From Opitutaceae bacterium (GTDB lineage: Bacteria; Verrucomicrobiota; Verrucomicrobiia; Opitutales; Opitutaceae): a stretch of DNA of 64,000 nucleotides. Each line of letters starts with the position of its first letter. The first letter of the stretch is position 1. A program made the position numbers and the translations under genes. Shown here piece after piece: positions 1-8,112 of the stretch. The notes under the pieces are model-generated. The model did no database searches. It had not been told where the DNA came from and worked only from the letters and a program-made list of their open reading frames with translations. The stretch is from positions 310,001 through 374,000 of the forward strand of contig JAWLBB010000003.1 of the NCBI GenBank assembly GCA_041395105.1, written 5' to 3'.

Positions 1-1101
1 ATCAACGGAGAAAACGGATCCGCCCGGGGGAGTCAGGTATTGCACCCGCGGCCTGCCCTCGCGGCGGGAGACGGCCTCGGCCTGGTAGCGACCATAGAAA
101 TCGATGCACATCCCGGCTGCCGAGTCCCCCTGAAAGACATCGATGGGTGGCTTCTGGGACGAATCCGTGAAATACCGGGCATTGGCTCCGAGGTTCTGCA
201 GGAGCTGGAATCCCCGGACCCATCCTTCCCGCACAGCCTGCGCCTCGACCGCATCGCCAGTCTCTCCTCCGGCCTGAAGCTCAACCAGACGCTCCTGCAT
301 GGCCTCCTGCAGCACCATCTCAAAAGCCTTGTTGATGGAACTGCTCTTGGTCGGATCCGCCAGGGCGAGTTCCCCGAAGAGCCGGTCATCGGCCAGGTCC
401 GACCAACGGGTCGGCGCCGCCTCGATCCCGAGCCGAGCATAGACATCCGCATTGTGAATGATTCCGAAACTGGCAAGAACCGCACCGTGCCACCGACCTT
501 CAGGATCGGTGTAGGGTTCGCCGTTGTGCGAAAGCGGGATGATCGCTTCGGAAAACCATTCGGGATGCCGTTCCATCAATCCCGACGGTACGAGCCGACC
601 CGCCGCCGCCTGCCGGATGAAATCGTAACTCCCACCCCCGAAGAAAACATCGAGTCCACAATCCACCTCGGAAGCAAGAAATGCCCGACGGGCGGCTTCT
701 CCCTCGGAATCGTCCTGCGGCGTGTCGTCGGGAATCACCCTGGAGTTGTCGAACGCAGAGAGGACCTCGTTGTTCCAGGAGCGGCCCATCTCCCGCTCCC
801 ATAGCAGTCGAAAAGTGGTCTGGTAGCCGCCGGCGAGGTAGCGGGCAATCTCGGCAGTCCCGCCGATGACCCGCCAGTCCACATAAACCGACTTTCCCGT
901 TCGCTCCTGATACCACTCGCGAAATCCACGCCCGAACTCCGTCCGGATGGCTTCATTGTGCGGGGTGATGATGATGAGGGTTTCGTCCGGGTTGGTCAGG
1001 TGCTCTTTTTCCTTCCGCATGATGAAGGGGACCGCGATCGTCGTGACAAAAGCCACGATGATGACCGCCCGCAGGAGCCATTCTTTCCGATCAGGGTTCA
1101 T
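1..1101 (-). CDS. ABC transporter extracellular solute-binding protein (3' end outside the window)
   Basis: The minus-strand frame is open from an ATG at 1101 to the window edge (367 codons seen). The N-terminus reads MNPDRKEWLLRAVIIVAF and continues hydrophobic to about residue 28, so it is a signal anchor. The mature part begins TLIIITPHNEAIRTEFGRGF, typical of iron(III)/Fbp-type periplasmic binding proteins, followed by an ADP-like body with KSSSINKAF and DSAAGMCIDFYGRY segments. It lies 57 bp downstream of the ATPase gene on the same strand, so the two probably form an importer operon whose permease lies beyond position 1. Substrate is inferred (metal or organic anion), not shown. Codons upstream of the ATG stay open for about 50 bp but offer no better start. 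Confidence 0.8.
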   Translation of the reverse strand, partial: MNPDRKEWLLRAVIIVAFVTTIAVPFIMRKEKEHLTNPDETLIIITPHNEAIRTEFGRGFREWYQERTGKSVYVDWRVIGGTAEIARYLAGGYQTTFRLLWEREMGRSWNNEVLSAFDNSRVIPDDTPQDDSEGEAARRAFLASEVDCGLDVFFGGGSYDFIRQAAAGRLVPSGLMERHPEWFSEAIIPLSHNGEPYTDPEGRWHGAVLASFGIIHNADVYARLGIEAAPTRWSDLADDRLFGELALADPTKSSSINKAFEMVLQEAMQERLVELQAGGETGDAVEAQAVREGWVRGFQLLQNLGANARYFTDSSQKPPIDVFQGDSAAGMCIDFYGRYQAEAVSRREGRPRVQYLTPPGGSVFSVD

Positions 1102-1158
1102 CGATGCGTTGATGGCGGAGAGATTCTTGGAGTTGGGCAAGACCCCGGACGCCGCCCA

Positions 1159-2238
1159 TCAGCGGGTGAGCACGACGACATCCTCGGGCGAAACCATGGC
1201 ATGGAGGTCCTGGTCATGGCCGGATTCCACGAAGCGGGGGTTCAGCTCAAAGACCTTGAGCACACCCGGACCGGCATGGAACTCATATTGGGCGACTTCA
1301 CCGAGGTAGATGGATTCTCCGATCCGGCCGGTGATTGAGTTCGAATCCTTCATCTTCGTGCTCAGTCGAAAGCATTCGGGGCGGATCGAAACGGTAACGG
1401 AGGTTCCGACCGTCGGCTCCGCCTTGGGATCGGCCAGGATCCCGTTGAGCGCTCCAAACGGGGTCTCAACCCGGACGCCCTCGTGGTTACGCCCGACGAG
1501 GCGGCCGTCGATGAAATTGGTTTCACCGATAAAATCCGCCACCGTCCGGGTGTGCGGGCGACCATAGATTTCCCTGGGGGAACCGACCTGAAGGACCACT
1601 CCGTCCTCAAGAACCGCCATCCGGTCGGCAATGGAGAGTGCCTCTTTCTGGTCGTGCGTCACGTAAACCGTGGTCAGCTTGAATTCCTTGCAGACCCGGC
1701 GGATCTCCCCGCGCATCTCGAGCCGGAGTCGGGCGTCAAGATTGGAAAGCGGTTCATCCAGGAGCAGACACCGGGGCCGGATGACCAGAGCCCGTGCCAG
1801 GGCGACCCGCTGTTGCTGACCGCCCGAAAGCTGGTTTGGGCGTCGGTTGGCGTAGGCACTCATCTGCACGGATTCCAACGCCTCCCCCACCCTGCGCTTC
1901 AATTCGGCCTTTTCCACTTTCCGCTCATGGAGCCCGAACGCCACGTTCTCGGCCACGGACATATGGGGCCAGAGGGCGTAGCTCTGGAACATCATCCCGG
2001 TGTTGCGTTTATGCGGAGGCAAGCGCGTCACGTCTTCTTCGTCGAAGTGGATCGAACCCGCCTCGGGAATGTAAAAACCGGCCATGCTCCGCAGCAGGGT
2101 AGTCTTGCCACAGCCACTCGGTCCAAGGAGAAAGAACAGTTCCCCGGGCTCGATCTTCAGATCGAGATCCCGCAGGGCGGTAACAGTGCCGAAGCGCTTG
2201 GTGAGGTGGCTGACGGTTACGGATATCATCCGGATCAA
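1159..2238 (-). CDS. ABC transporter ATP-binding protein, Fbp/Pot type
   Basis: This 359-residue ATPase powers an importer. The order of motifs is Walker A GPSGCGKTT (about residue 38), Q-loop MMFQSYALWP, signature LSGGQQQRVALARAL, Walker B CLLLDEPLSNLDARLR, and switch-loop VYVTHDQKEAL. A C-terminal extension of about 120 residues has the layout of a TOBE regulatory domain, as in PotA, MalK and FbpC relatives. The length is normal for that group. The start MIRMISVTVSHL could instead be the second methionine, three codons in. The gene runs toward the solute-binding gene at 1-1101. Confidence is high for family and low for the transported substrate. Confidence 0.93.
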   Translation of the reverse strand: MIRMISVTVSHLTKRFGTVTALRDLDLKIEPGELFFLLGPSGCGKTTLLRSMAGFYIPEAGSIHFDEEDVTRLPPHKRNTGMMFQSYALWPHMSVAENVAFGLHERKVEKAELKRRVGEALESVQMSAYANRRPNQLSGGQQQRVALARALVIRPRCLLLDEPLSNLDARLRLEMRGEIRRVCKEFKLTTVYVTHDQKEALSIADRMAVLEDGVVLQVGSPREIYGRPHTRTVADFIGETNFIDGRLVGRNHEGVRVETPFGALNGILADPKAEPTVGTSVTVSIRPECFRLSTKMKDSNSITGRIGESIYLGEVAQYEFHAGPGVLKVFELNPRFVESGHDQDLHAMVSPEDVVVLTR

Positions 2239-2411
2239 GGAAGGATGCTTCAGGAGAACGCCCCACCTCCGGATGTCAAAACCAATGACGAAGCGAACGC
2301 ACCTTGGTTCTCACCGGCGGACGCACCGCCCGCCCCGCCAGGCGCAATCTTCACCTCATACCGGCGTCAAATCATTGACCGCACTCAAGACCTCGGCAAG
2401 GATGACCCTCT

Positions 2412-2987
2412 ATGCCGAAGACGAAAGCATCCGCCCCTCACCCGGATCTCGAACGCATTCTTGTTTCCCATCTCGCAATCAAGCGCCGCCTCAAGAAGCT
2501 TGGGACCGAGATCACGGAAGCCTACGGCAGTCAGGAGATCACGGTTGTCGCCATCATCAACGGCGCCATTTTCTTCACGGCAGACCTTCTCCGCCAGATC
2601 CATTCGCCGATCCGCCTCGATTGCCTCCGGGTCTCAAGCTACCGGAATCAGACCCGGTCGACCGGCGCTCCCCGCATTCTGGACACCCTCCTGCTCGACG
2701 TGGGTGAACGCCATATCCTCCTCATCGACGATATTCTTGATACCGGCAAGACCCTGTCGGTCGTCGTGGAGCAACTGAAGAAACGAAAACCCGCCTCGAT
2801 CAGGACCTGTGTGCTCCTCGACAAGAAGGCCCGGCGGGAGGTCGATTTCGAAGCCGATTTCGTCGGGTTCACCATCCCGGACCGGTTCGTGGTCGGTTAT
2901 GGTCTTGATTTCGCCGAACGCTACCGGAACCTGCCGTCGATCGGCATCCTGAAACCGGACCTTCAGAACCCCCCGGAGTGGAACTAG
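2412..2987 (+). CDS. hpt: Hypoxanthine phosphoribosyltransferase
   Basis: This 191-residue enzyme salvages hypoxanthine or guanine with PRPP to give IMP or GMP in the cytoplasm. The PRPP-binding signature is HILLIDDILDTGKTL at about residues 100-114. The pyrophosphate-loop region VAIINGAIFFTADL comes earlier, and the C-terminal base-specificity stretch is FVVGYGLDFAERYRNLPSIG, all as in bacterial Hpt. The length is slightly above the usual 175-185 because of an N-terminal extension. An AAGGA stretch about 10 nt before the ATG supports this start. It is divergent from the ABC genes and stands alone. Confidence 0.94.
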   Translation: MPKTKASAPHPDLERILVSHLAIKRRLKKLGTEITEAYGSQEITVVAIINGAIFFTADLLRQIHSPIRLDCLRVSSYRNQTRSTGAPRILDTLLLDVGERHILLIDDILDTGKTLSVVVEQLKKRKPASIRTCVLLDKKARREVDFEADFVGFTIPDRFVVGYGLDFAERYRNLPSIGILKPDLQNPPEWN

Positions 2988-3033
2988 TGTGTTTTGACTG
3001 ATTGCTGACCATCTCGGGTTCAAGAGGAAGAGA

Positions 3034-3063
3034 CGCTCTCACAGAGGCACGAAGGCACAGAGG
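3034..3063. repeat. CTCTGCGTC-type small repeat, left copy flanking the GxxExxY gene
   Basis: The text CTCACAGAGGCACGAAGG followed by CACAGAGG sits directly before the start codon at 3064. An imperfect inverse of it (GTGTCTTTGTGTCTCCGTGAG) overlaps the other end of the gene at 3451-3478. The same kind of element recurs at 10073-10198 and 33710-33805. Confidence 0.6.
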
Positions 3064-3474
3064 ATGAATGAGAATGAAATTGGAACGATCATCATCGACG
3101 CTGCCATCGATCTTCACCGAGGGCTGGGTCCCGGACTCCTGGAGAGTATCTACGAAGTGACCTTGGCACGTCGACTGGAGAAAGCGGGACTCAAAGTCGC
3201 CCGACAAATCCCTGTGCCAATCGAGTTTGAAGGAGAAAATTTCGACGAAGGCTTTCGGGCCGATTTGATTGTCGAAGGCAAGGTGATCATCGAATTGAAA
3301 TCGATCGAGAAGATCAATCCGGCACACAAGAAGCAGCTGCTTACCTACCTGAAGCTCACAGGGCTGAAACTGGGATATCTCCTCATCTTCGGCGAGGCGT
3401 TAATGAGAAATGGTATCACTCGGACCATCAACGGAAGCCTCGACGATTCGCACTGTGTCTTTGTGTCTCCGTGA
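3064..3474 (+). CDS. GxxExxY family protein
   Basis: This 136-residue protein carries the family signature G-L-L-E-S-I-Y at about residues 24-30, after ...DLHRGLGP. It also has a PD-(D/E)XK-like core: FRADLIVEGKVIIELKSIE, with Asp and Glu-x-Lys, at about residues 63-81. Members of this small family are common in verrucomicrobial, planctomycetal and bacteroidetal genomes. A nuclease-like fold is suggested by the motif, but no function is established. Both ends of the gene lie in copies of a small inverted repeat (3034-3063 and 3451-3478), which suggests the gene and repeats moved as a unit. No good Shine-Dalgarno sequence other than the repeat's own AGAGG precedes the ATG. Confidence 0.85.
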   Translation: MNENEIGTIIIDAAIDLHRGLGPGLLESIYEVTLARRLEKAGLKVARQIPVPIEFEGENFDEGFRADLIVEGKVIIELKSIEKINPAHKKQLLTYLKLTGLKLGYLLIFGEALMRNGITRTINGSLDDSHCVFVSP

Positions 3475-3478
3475 GAGA
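3451..3478. repeat. CTCTGCGTC-type small repeat, right copy
   Basis: The text CACTGTGTCTTTGTGTCTCC plus GTGAG overlaps the last codons and stop of the GxxExxY gene. Read on the opposite strand it resembles the copy at 3034-3063, so the pair forms imperfect terminal inverted repeats around the gene. Confidence 0.6.
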
Positions 3479-3595
3479 AAAATCCGAACAGGACGTGTCG
3501 CTCAACGTCGTTAACCCGCCGCGACTACAGTTTGCGTTCAAGGGAGCGGAACCAAGTGACCGTTTTCCCGCGTTGGTCAGAAGCCCCGTTCGACC

Positions 3596-4483
3596 ATGAA
3601 TTCGCTCGGAACACTCGCTGCCGATCACTGGGAGGATTACGAGATCCTTCAGACCGGCGACGGCATGAAGAAGGAGCGCTGGGGAGGCATTATTCTCGTG
3701 CGGCCCGACCCCCAGGTCATCTGGCCCCTGGCCGCCCGCTCCTGGGGACACTACGACGGACTCTATCAGCGTCAGCCGACCGGTGGCGGCCAATGGGATT
3801 TCCGCAAGCGTTTGCCCGAGCATTGGACGGTCCGCTACCGGACCCTTACCTTCAAGATCCGGCCGACCAATTTCAAGCATACCGGCCTCTTCCCCGAACA
3901 GGCCGTCAACTGGGACTGGGCCGCTCAACGGATCCGTAACCATTCCGGACCCTTCCGACTCCTCAACCTTTTTGGCTATACCGGAGCCGCCAGCGTGGCC
4001 GCCGCCGAAGCAGGCGCCTCGGTCACCCATGTCGACGCCGCCAAAGGAATGGTCCAATGGTGCCGGGAGAATGCCGCCCTGAGCGGACTGGAAGACGCCC
4101 CCATCCGCTACCTCGTCGACGACTGCTTGAAATTCGTCGAACGGGAAAAGCGGCGCGGAAGCGTCTACGAGGGCATCGTGATGGATCCGCCGTCCTTTGG
4201 ACGCGGGAAAGGCGGGGAGATCTGGAAACTCGAAGACGACCTCTGGTCACTCATTCAGCGAACCGTCCCCCTCCTCTCCGACCAGGCGTCGTTCTTTCTC
4301 CTCAATACCTATACGACCGGTCTATCCGCGACCATTCTCGGCAATCTGCTGGCGATGAATCTCGCCCCCCGCAAGGGATCCATCTCCGTGGGAGAACTCG
4401 GTCTGCCCATCACGGACGGCGGGATCACCCTGCCCTGCGGGACGATCGGTCGATGGGAGTCTCCCGGCAGCCTACAATCTTGA
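3596..4483 (+). CDS. Class I SAM-dependent methyltransferase, RlmI-like
   Basis: This 295-residue cytoplasmic methyltransferase has the SAM-binding motif LLNLFGYTGAASVAAAEAGA (about residues 122-141), an acidic loop VTHVDAAKGMVQW, and the N6/C5-type catalytic signature MDPPSFGRGKGGEIWKLE at about 192-209. That layout is seen in RlmI/RlmL-related rRNA cytosine and guanine methyltransferases. The N-terminus lacks an obvious PUA domain but has a short beta region (ILQTGDGMKKERWGGIILVRP). The target is probably rRNA, which is inferred. It ends 71 bp before the C39-like gene, with two hairpins in between. Confidence 0.85.
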   Translation: MNSLGTLAADHWEDYEILQTGDGMKKERWGGIILVRPDPQVIWPLAARSWGHYDGLYQRQPTGGGQWDFRKRLPEHWTVRYRTLTFKIRPTNFKHTGLFPEQAVNWDWAAQRIRNHSGPFRLLNLFGYTGAASVAAAEAGASVTHVDAAKGMVQWCRENAALSGLEDAPIRYLVDDCLKFVEREKRRGSVYEGIVMDPPSFGRGKGGEIWKLEDDLWSLIQRTVPLLSDQASFFLLNTYTTGLSATILGNLLAMNLAPRKGSISVGELGLPITDGGITLPCGTIGRWESPGSLQS

Positions 4484-4491
4484 AAAATCCA

Positions 4492-4517
4492 ATTGCAGTT
4501 TGGCCGGCAACTGCAAT
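4492..4517. repeat. Perfect 9-bp-arm hairpin between methyltransferase and peptidase genes
   Basis: The arms ATTGCAGTT and AACTGCAAT are separated by TGGCCGGC. There is no T-run on either side, so a classical terminator is not supported. It is the first of two hairpins in the 71-bp gap. Confidence 0.6.
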
Positions 4518-4531
4518 GAGGTTACTCTGAA

Positions 4532-4551
4532 CAGGGTTTCATGACACCCTG
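4532..4551 (+). promoter_or_regulatory. Hairpin just before the C39-like gene start
   Basis: The arms CAGGGT and ACCCTG enclose the loop TTCATGAC and end three bases before the ATG at 4555. No clear Shine-Dalgarno sequence lies outside the hairpin, so it could control translation. That role is inference. Confidence 0.4.
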
Positions 4552-4554
4552 GTA

Positions 4555-5259
4555 ATGAATATAGAACTCGATATGCTGCGGCAACCGTCGGACTCATCCT
4601 GCGGCCCGACCTGCCTCCACGCCATCTACCGATTCTTTGGACAGGATCACGATCTCCATGCCCTGATCGACGAGATCCACCAATTCGAGGAAGGCGGCAC
4701 CATCTCGGTTCATCTGGCGATCGATGCCCTGGATCGCGGTTTCCAGACGACCCTCTACACCTACAACCTGCGCATCTTCGACCCTACGTGGTGGAATCTC
4801 ACCAGGGCCGAGTTTCTGACCAGACTCAAGGAACGGACCCGGCACCTCGAACTCCCCAAGGACATCGAGGCCCACCAGGCCTACGTCGACTACCTTCAGC
4901 GGGGCGGCATACTGCGCCTCGCGGACCTGAGTCCTTATCTGCTCGAGCACCTCGTCAGCCGCCGGGAGCCTATCCTGGTCGGCCTGAGCTCCACCTACCT
5001 CTACCAGAGCATCCGGGAAACACCCGACTGCAAGGACAACGATATCGCGGGCTGGCCGGTCGGCCATTTCGTGGTCATGACCGGCTACCACGCCGACACG
5101 GAGGAGGTCGTGGTCACTGATCCCTTCGGCAAAAATCCCTTCAATCCCCATGGCGTCTACCGGGTTGATGTGCACCGGTTCATCAATGCCGTTCTCCTGG
5201 GGATCATGACCTACGATGCCAATCTGCTGATCATCTCCAATACCGCCCATCAGCCATGA
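4555..5259 (+). CDS. Papain-like C39-type peptidase of a predicted amidoligase operon
   Basis: This 234-residue cysteine peptidase-like protein has the catalytic Cys in RQPSDSSCGPTC (about residues 9-20), the histidine in WPVGHFVVMTGYH (about 167-179) and the aspartate in VVVTDPFGKNPF, the C39/transglutaminase-like triad order. There is no signal peptide or membrane segment, so it is cytoplasmic. Its stop overlaps the RimK-like gene by four bases (ATGA), so the two are translationally coupled. Peptidases of this type next to RimK and GCS2 ligases have been noted in comparative studies of amidoligase gene neighbourhoods. The likely role is trimming or releasing the ligated product. Substrate unknown. 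Confidence 0.82.
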   Translation: MNIELDMLRQPSDSSCGPTCLHAIYRFFGQDHDLHALIDEIHQFEEGGTISVHLAIDALDRGFQTTLYTYNLRIFDPTWWNLTRAEFLTRLKERTRHLELPKDIEAHQAYVDYLQRGGILRLADLSPYLLEHLVSRREPILVGLSSTYLYQSIRETPDCKDNDIAGWPVGHFVVMTGYHADTEEVVVTDPFGKNPFNPHGVYRVDVHRFINAVLLGIMTYDANLLIISNTAHQP

Positions 5260-6722
5260 AAATCTCGAAGAATCTGATCGTCGTGGACGATCTGAGAGAC
5301 TGGTCGCCCGACTGGAAGAATTATCCGGTCATTTCGGTCGATGAATACATCTCGAACAACGAGTACACATCTTCCGGCTACCGGATCATCAATCTTTGCC
5401 GGCACGACTACAAACTCAGCATGGGCTACTACGTCTCGCTTCTCGCCGAAGCACGGAGCCACCGCTCCATGGCCAGCGCCCGAACGCTCCAGAACCTGAC
5501 GAGCAAGCGCATGTACACGGAGGGTCTCGAAGAGCTGAACAACGTCATCCAGAAGAGCCTCTCCCGGATCATCCATGAGGACTTTGCCCTGAGCATCTAT
5601 TTCGGTCAGAATCTGGCCCAGACCCACGCGAAGCTCTCGGAAATCCTCTTCAACCTCTTTCCCTGTCCGCTCTTCAAGGTCCAGTTCACCTACCATGATG
5701 ATGGATGGGAGATCAGGGAACTGCGTCCCCTCGGGCTCAATCAGGTGCCCAAGTCGCACCTTTTCAAGGTCAAGGAGGCCATGGACGGGTTCCTTTCCAA
5801 GCGATGGCGCTCGGAATCGAACCGGGTCAATACCGGCTACGATCTCGCCATTCTTCACGATCCCGAGGAGAAACAGCCGCCGTCGGACACCAAGGCCCTG
5901 AAAGCCTTCATCAAGGCGGCGGAAGCGGCCGGGCTCAATGCCGAGCTCATCACCAAGAAGGATTACGCCCGGCTTCTCGAATTCGACGCCCTCTTCATCC
6001 GGGAAACGACCAGCCTGGCGAACCACACCTACCGGTTTGCGGTCAAGGCCGAGCGCGAAGGAATGGTGGTGATCGACCACCCCGACTCGATCCGGCGCTG
6101 TTGCAACAAGGTCTATCTCCACGAGATGCTCTGCAAGCACCGCATTGCCGTACCCAAGACGGAGATACTCTATGCCCGCAACATCGATCGGGTCATCAAG
6201 TCGATCGGGTTCCCGATGGTCGTCAAGATACCCGACAGCGCATTTTCGCTCGGCGTCTTCAAAGTCGCCTCCGAACCCGAGCTGCGCAAGACCCTCCAGA
6301 AACTGCTGAAGGAATCGGATCTTGTGCTCGCCCAGGAATTTCTGCCGACCGACTTCGACTGGCGCATCGGGATCCTCGATCGCCAGCCTCTTTTCGCCTG
6401 CCGCTACTTCATGAGCAAGGATCACTGGCAGATCTACAACCATGGCAAGAAGGGCGATGATTTCGCGGGGGATTTCGACACCATACCCATCGCCGATGCC
6501 CCGGCTGAAGTCGTCGAGACCGCCCTGAACGCGGCCAATCTCATCGGCGACGGTCTTTACGGCGTGGATATGAAGCAGAAGGACGGCCGGGTCTTTGTCA
6601 TCGAGGTCAACGACAACCCGAATGTCGATTCCGGCATAGAGGACCAGCACCTCGGTCCGGCCCTCTACGAACGCTTCATCCAGAGCCTGCTCGTTCGTAT
6701 TGAAAAATCCAAACAACGCTGA
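5256..6722 (+). CDS. RimK-like ATP-grasp ligase with N-terminal RLAN-type domain
   Basis: This 488-residue cytoplasmic ligase has two parts. Residues 1-190 are the RimK-like N-terminal region (YRIINLCRHDYKLSMGYYVS; LRPLGLNQVPKSH). The C-terminal half is ATP-grasp, with the nucleotide lysine in FPMVVKIPDSAFSLGVFKV, the EFLPTDFDWRIGILD strand and the metal site VFVIEVNDNPNVDSGIED. RimK relatives form amide bonds between a carboxyl group (often Glu) and an amine. The gene overlaps the peptidase gene by 4 bp and is followed 12 bp later by a GCS2-type ligase, so the three should be co-expressed and work on one molecule. Confidence 0.92.
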   Translation: MKISKNLIVVDDLRDWSPDWKNYPVISVDEYISNNEYTSSGYRIINLCRHDYKLSMGYYVSLLAEARSHRSMASARTLQNLTSKRMYTEGLEELNNVIQKSLSRIIHEDFALSIYFGQNLAQTHAKLSEILFNLFPCPLFKVQFTYHDDGWEIRELRPLGLNQVPKSHLFKVKEAMDGFLSKRWRSESNRVNTGYDLAILHDPEEKQPPSDTKALKAFIKAAEAAGLNAELITKKDYARLLEFDALFIRETTSLANHTYRFAVKAEREGMVVIDHPDSIRRCCNKVYLHEMLCKHRIAVPKTEILYARNIDRVIKSIGFPMVVKIPDSAFSLGVFKVASEPELRKTLQKLLKESDLVLAQEFLPTDFDWRIGILDRQPLFACRYFMSKDHWQIYNHGKKGDDFAGDFDTIPIADAPAEVVETALNAANLIGDGLYGVDMKQKDGRVFVIEVNDNPNVDSGIEDQHLGPALYERFIQSLLVRIEKSKQR

Positions 6723-6734
6723 TTCCCGGACCGC

Positions 6735-7982
6735 ATGCGCTCGACCCTTCGACTTTTTCAGAAATACGGACTCGAACTTGAGTACATGGTGGTCAACCGG
6801 TCCGACCTCGCGGTCGCGCCGGTGGTTGACCGGATCATGATCCACCAGACCGGAGAGCCGGTCGGCACCTGCGTGGTCGGACAATGCGAGGTCTCCAACG
6901 AACTCGCCGCCCACGTCTTTGAGCTCAAGGTCCCGGCCCCGATCGATTCGATCACTCGAGCGGAATCCTCCTTCGTGGATGCGATCCGCGAGACCAACCG
7001 GATCCTCTCGGTGGGCGACTGGCAGCTCCTGCCCGGCGCCATGCACCCTCTGATGGATCCCGTCCACGAATCCACCACCTGGGCACACGAAGGGCGCGAC
7101 ATCTACGAGACCTACGACCGCATCTTCGACTGTCACGGCCACGGGTGGTTCAACCTCCAGAGCTGCCATCTCAATCTGCCCTTCGGCGATGACGACGAAT
7201 TCGGGCTCCTCCACGCCGCCATCATCCTCATCCTCCCTTTCCTTCCGGCCCTGTCGGCCGGGAGTCCCTTCATCGAGGGGAAGGTCAGCGGATTGCTCGA
7301 CACCCGGCTGGATGTCTATCGGCGCAATCAGCAGCGGTTCCCGTCCATTTCCGGCATGATGGTCCCGGAGCCCGCCTTCACCCGGGCCGATTACGAGCGG
7401 ATGATCCTCCAGCCGATGTATCGGGAGATTTCACCGGTGGATCCCGAGAGTGTCCTCCAGGAGGAGTGGTTGAACTCCCGTGCCGCCATTGCCCGGTTCG
7501 ACCGGGGGGCGATCGAGATCCGCCTGCTCGACGTCCAGGAATGCCCCCGGGCCGACATGGCGATCTGCGAGCTGATCGTTCATACTTTGAAGTGGTTGGT
7601 CGAACACCGTGACCCCTACCTGAAGAAATGGGCCCTGCGGTCATCGACCGAGAAGCGCCGGGATCAACTCCTCGAGGTGATCAAGGCCGGCCGTCAGGCC
7701 GAAGTCGTCCTCCCCGACATCCGGGAGGCCTTCCGCCTTCCCACCCGTGACCACACGGCCGGGGAGCTCTGGGGTCATATCCTGGAGAAGATCGGCATTG
7801 AACCTCTCGACCCCGAATACCGGAACGTGATCGAATTCATCCTCACCCATGGCAATCTCGCCGAACGGCAGCTGAAGTTTCATGCCGCGACCAACGGCGC
7901 AAGACCCTTTGAGCCGCTCATGCGGGAAATGGGCGCCTGCCTTGAGGAAAACCGCCAGCTGGATCCTTCGAAAAACGTCTGA
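6735..7982 (+). CDS. Carboxylate-amine ligase, glutamate-cysteine ligase family 2 (GCS2)
   Basis: This 415-residue protein of the glutamine synthetase-like fold has the N-terminal metal-binding motif KYGLELEYMVVN (about residues 10-21). Other conserved stretches are HLNLPFGDDDEF, FLPALSAGSPFIEGK and RFDRGAIEIRLLDVQECP. GCS2 proteins join an amino acid to a carboxylate with ATP. Here the partners are the RimK-like ligase and C39-like peptidase just upstream, rather than glutathione synthetase, so a small peptide or amide-modified metabolite is more likely than glutathione. It has no signal peptide and follows the RimK-like gene by 12 bp. Confidence 0.9.
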   Translation: MRSTLRLFQKYGLELEYMVVNRSDLAVAPVVDRIMIHQTGEPVGTCVVGQCEVSNELAAHVFELKVPAPIDSITRAESSFVDAIRETNRILSVGDWQLLPGAMHPLMDPVHESTTWAHEGRDIYETYDRIFDCHGHGWFNLQSCHLNLPFGDDDEFGLLHAAIILILPFLPALSAGSPFIEGKVSGLLDTRLDVYRRNQQRFPSISGMMVPEPAFTRADYERMILQPMYREISPVDPESVLQEEWLNSRAAIARFDRGAIEIRLLDVQECPRADMAICELIVHTLKWLVEHRDPYLKKWALRSSTEKRRDQLLEVIKAGRQAEVVLPDIREAFRLPTRDHTAGELWGHILEKIGIEPLDPEYRNVIEFILTHGNLAERQLKFHAATNGARPFEPLMREMGACLEENRQLDPSKNV

Positions 7983-8112
7983 TTCCCTGCCAGGCCGGAT
8001 TCTTCATCAGGGAGCATTCTCCGCGTCGGCCGCCAACTCCGTGCCCGGCCCGGAAAATCCTCCCGTTCCGTCCTTTCCACCGAGCCGTTCTTTCTCTTTG
8101 CTGCGCACCAAC

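Noticed and set aside
1320..1345. tRNA-like GTTCGAATCC text
   Set aside because: It lies inside the ABC ATPase coding sequence, and no cloverleaf can be drawn around it.
5250..7214. 654-codon minus-strand frame across the RimK and GCS2 genes
   Set aside because: Shadow of two well-supported ligase genes; acid-rich, featureless translation.
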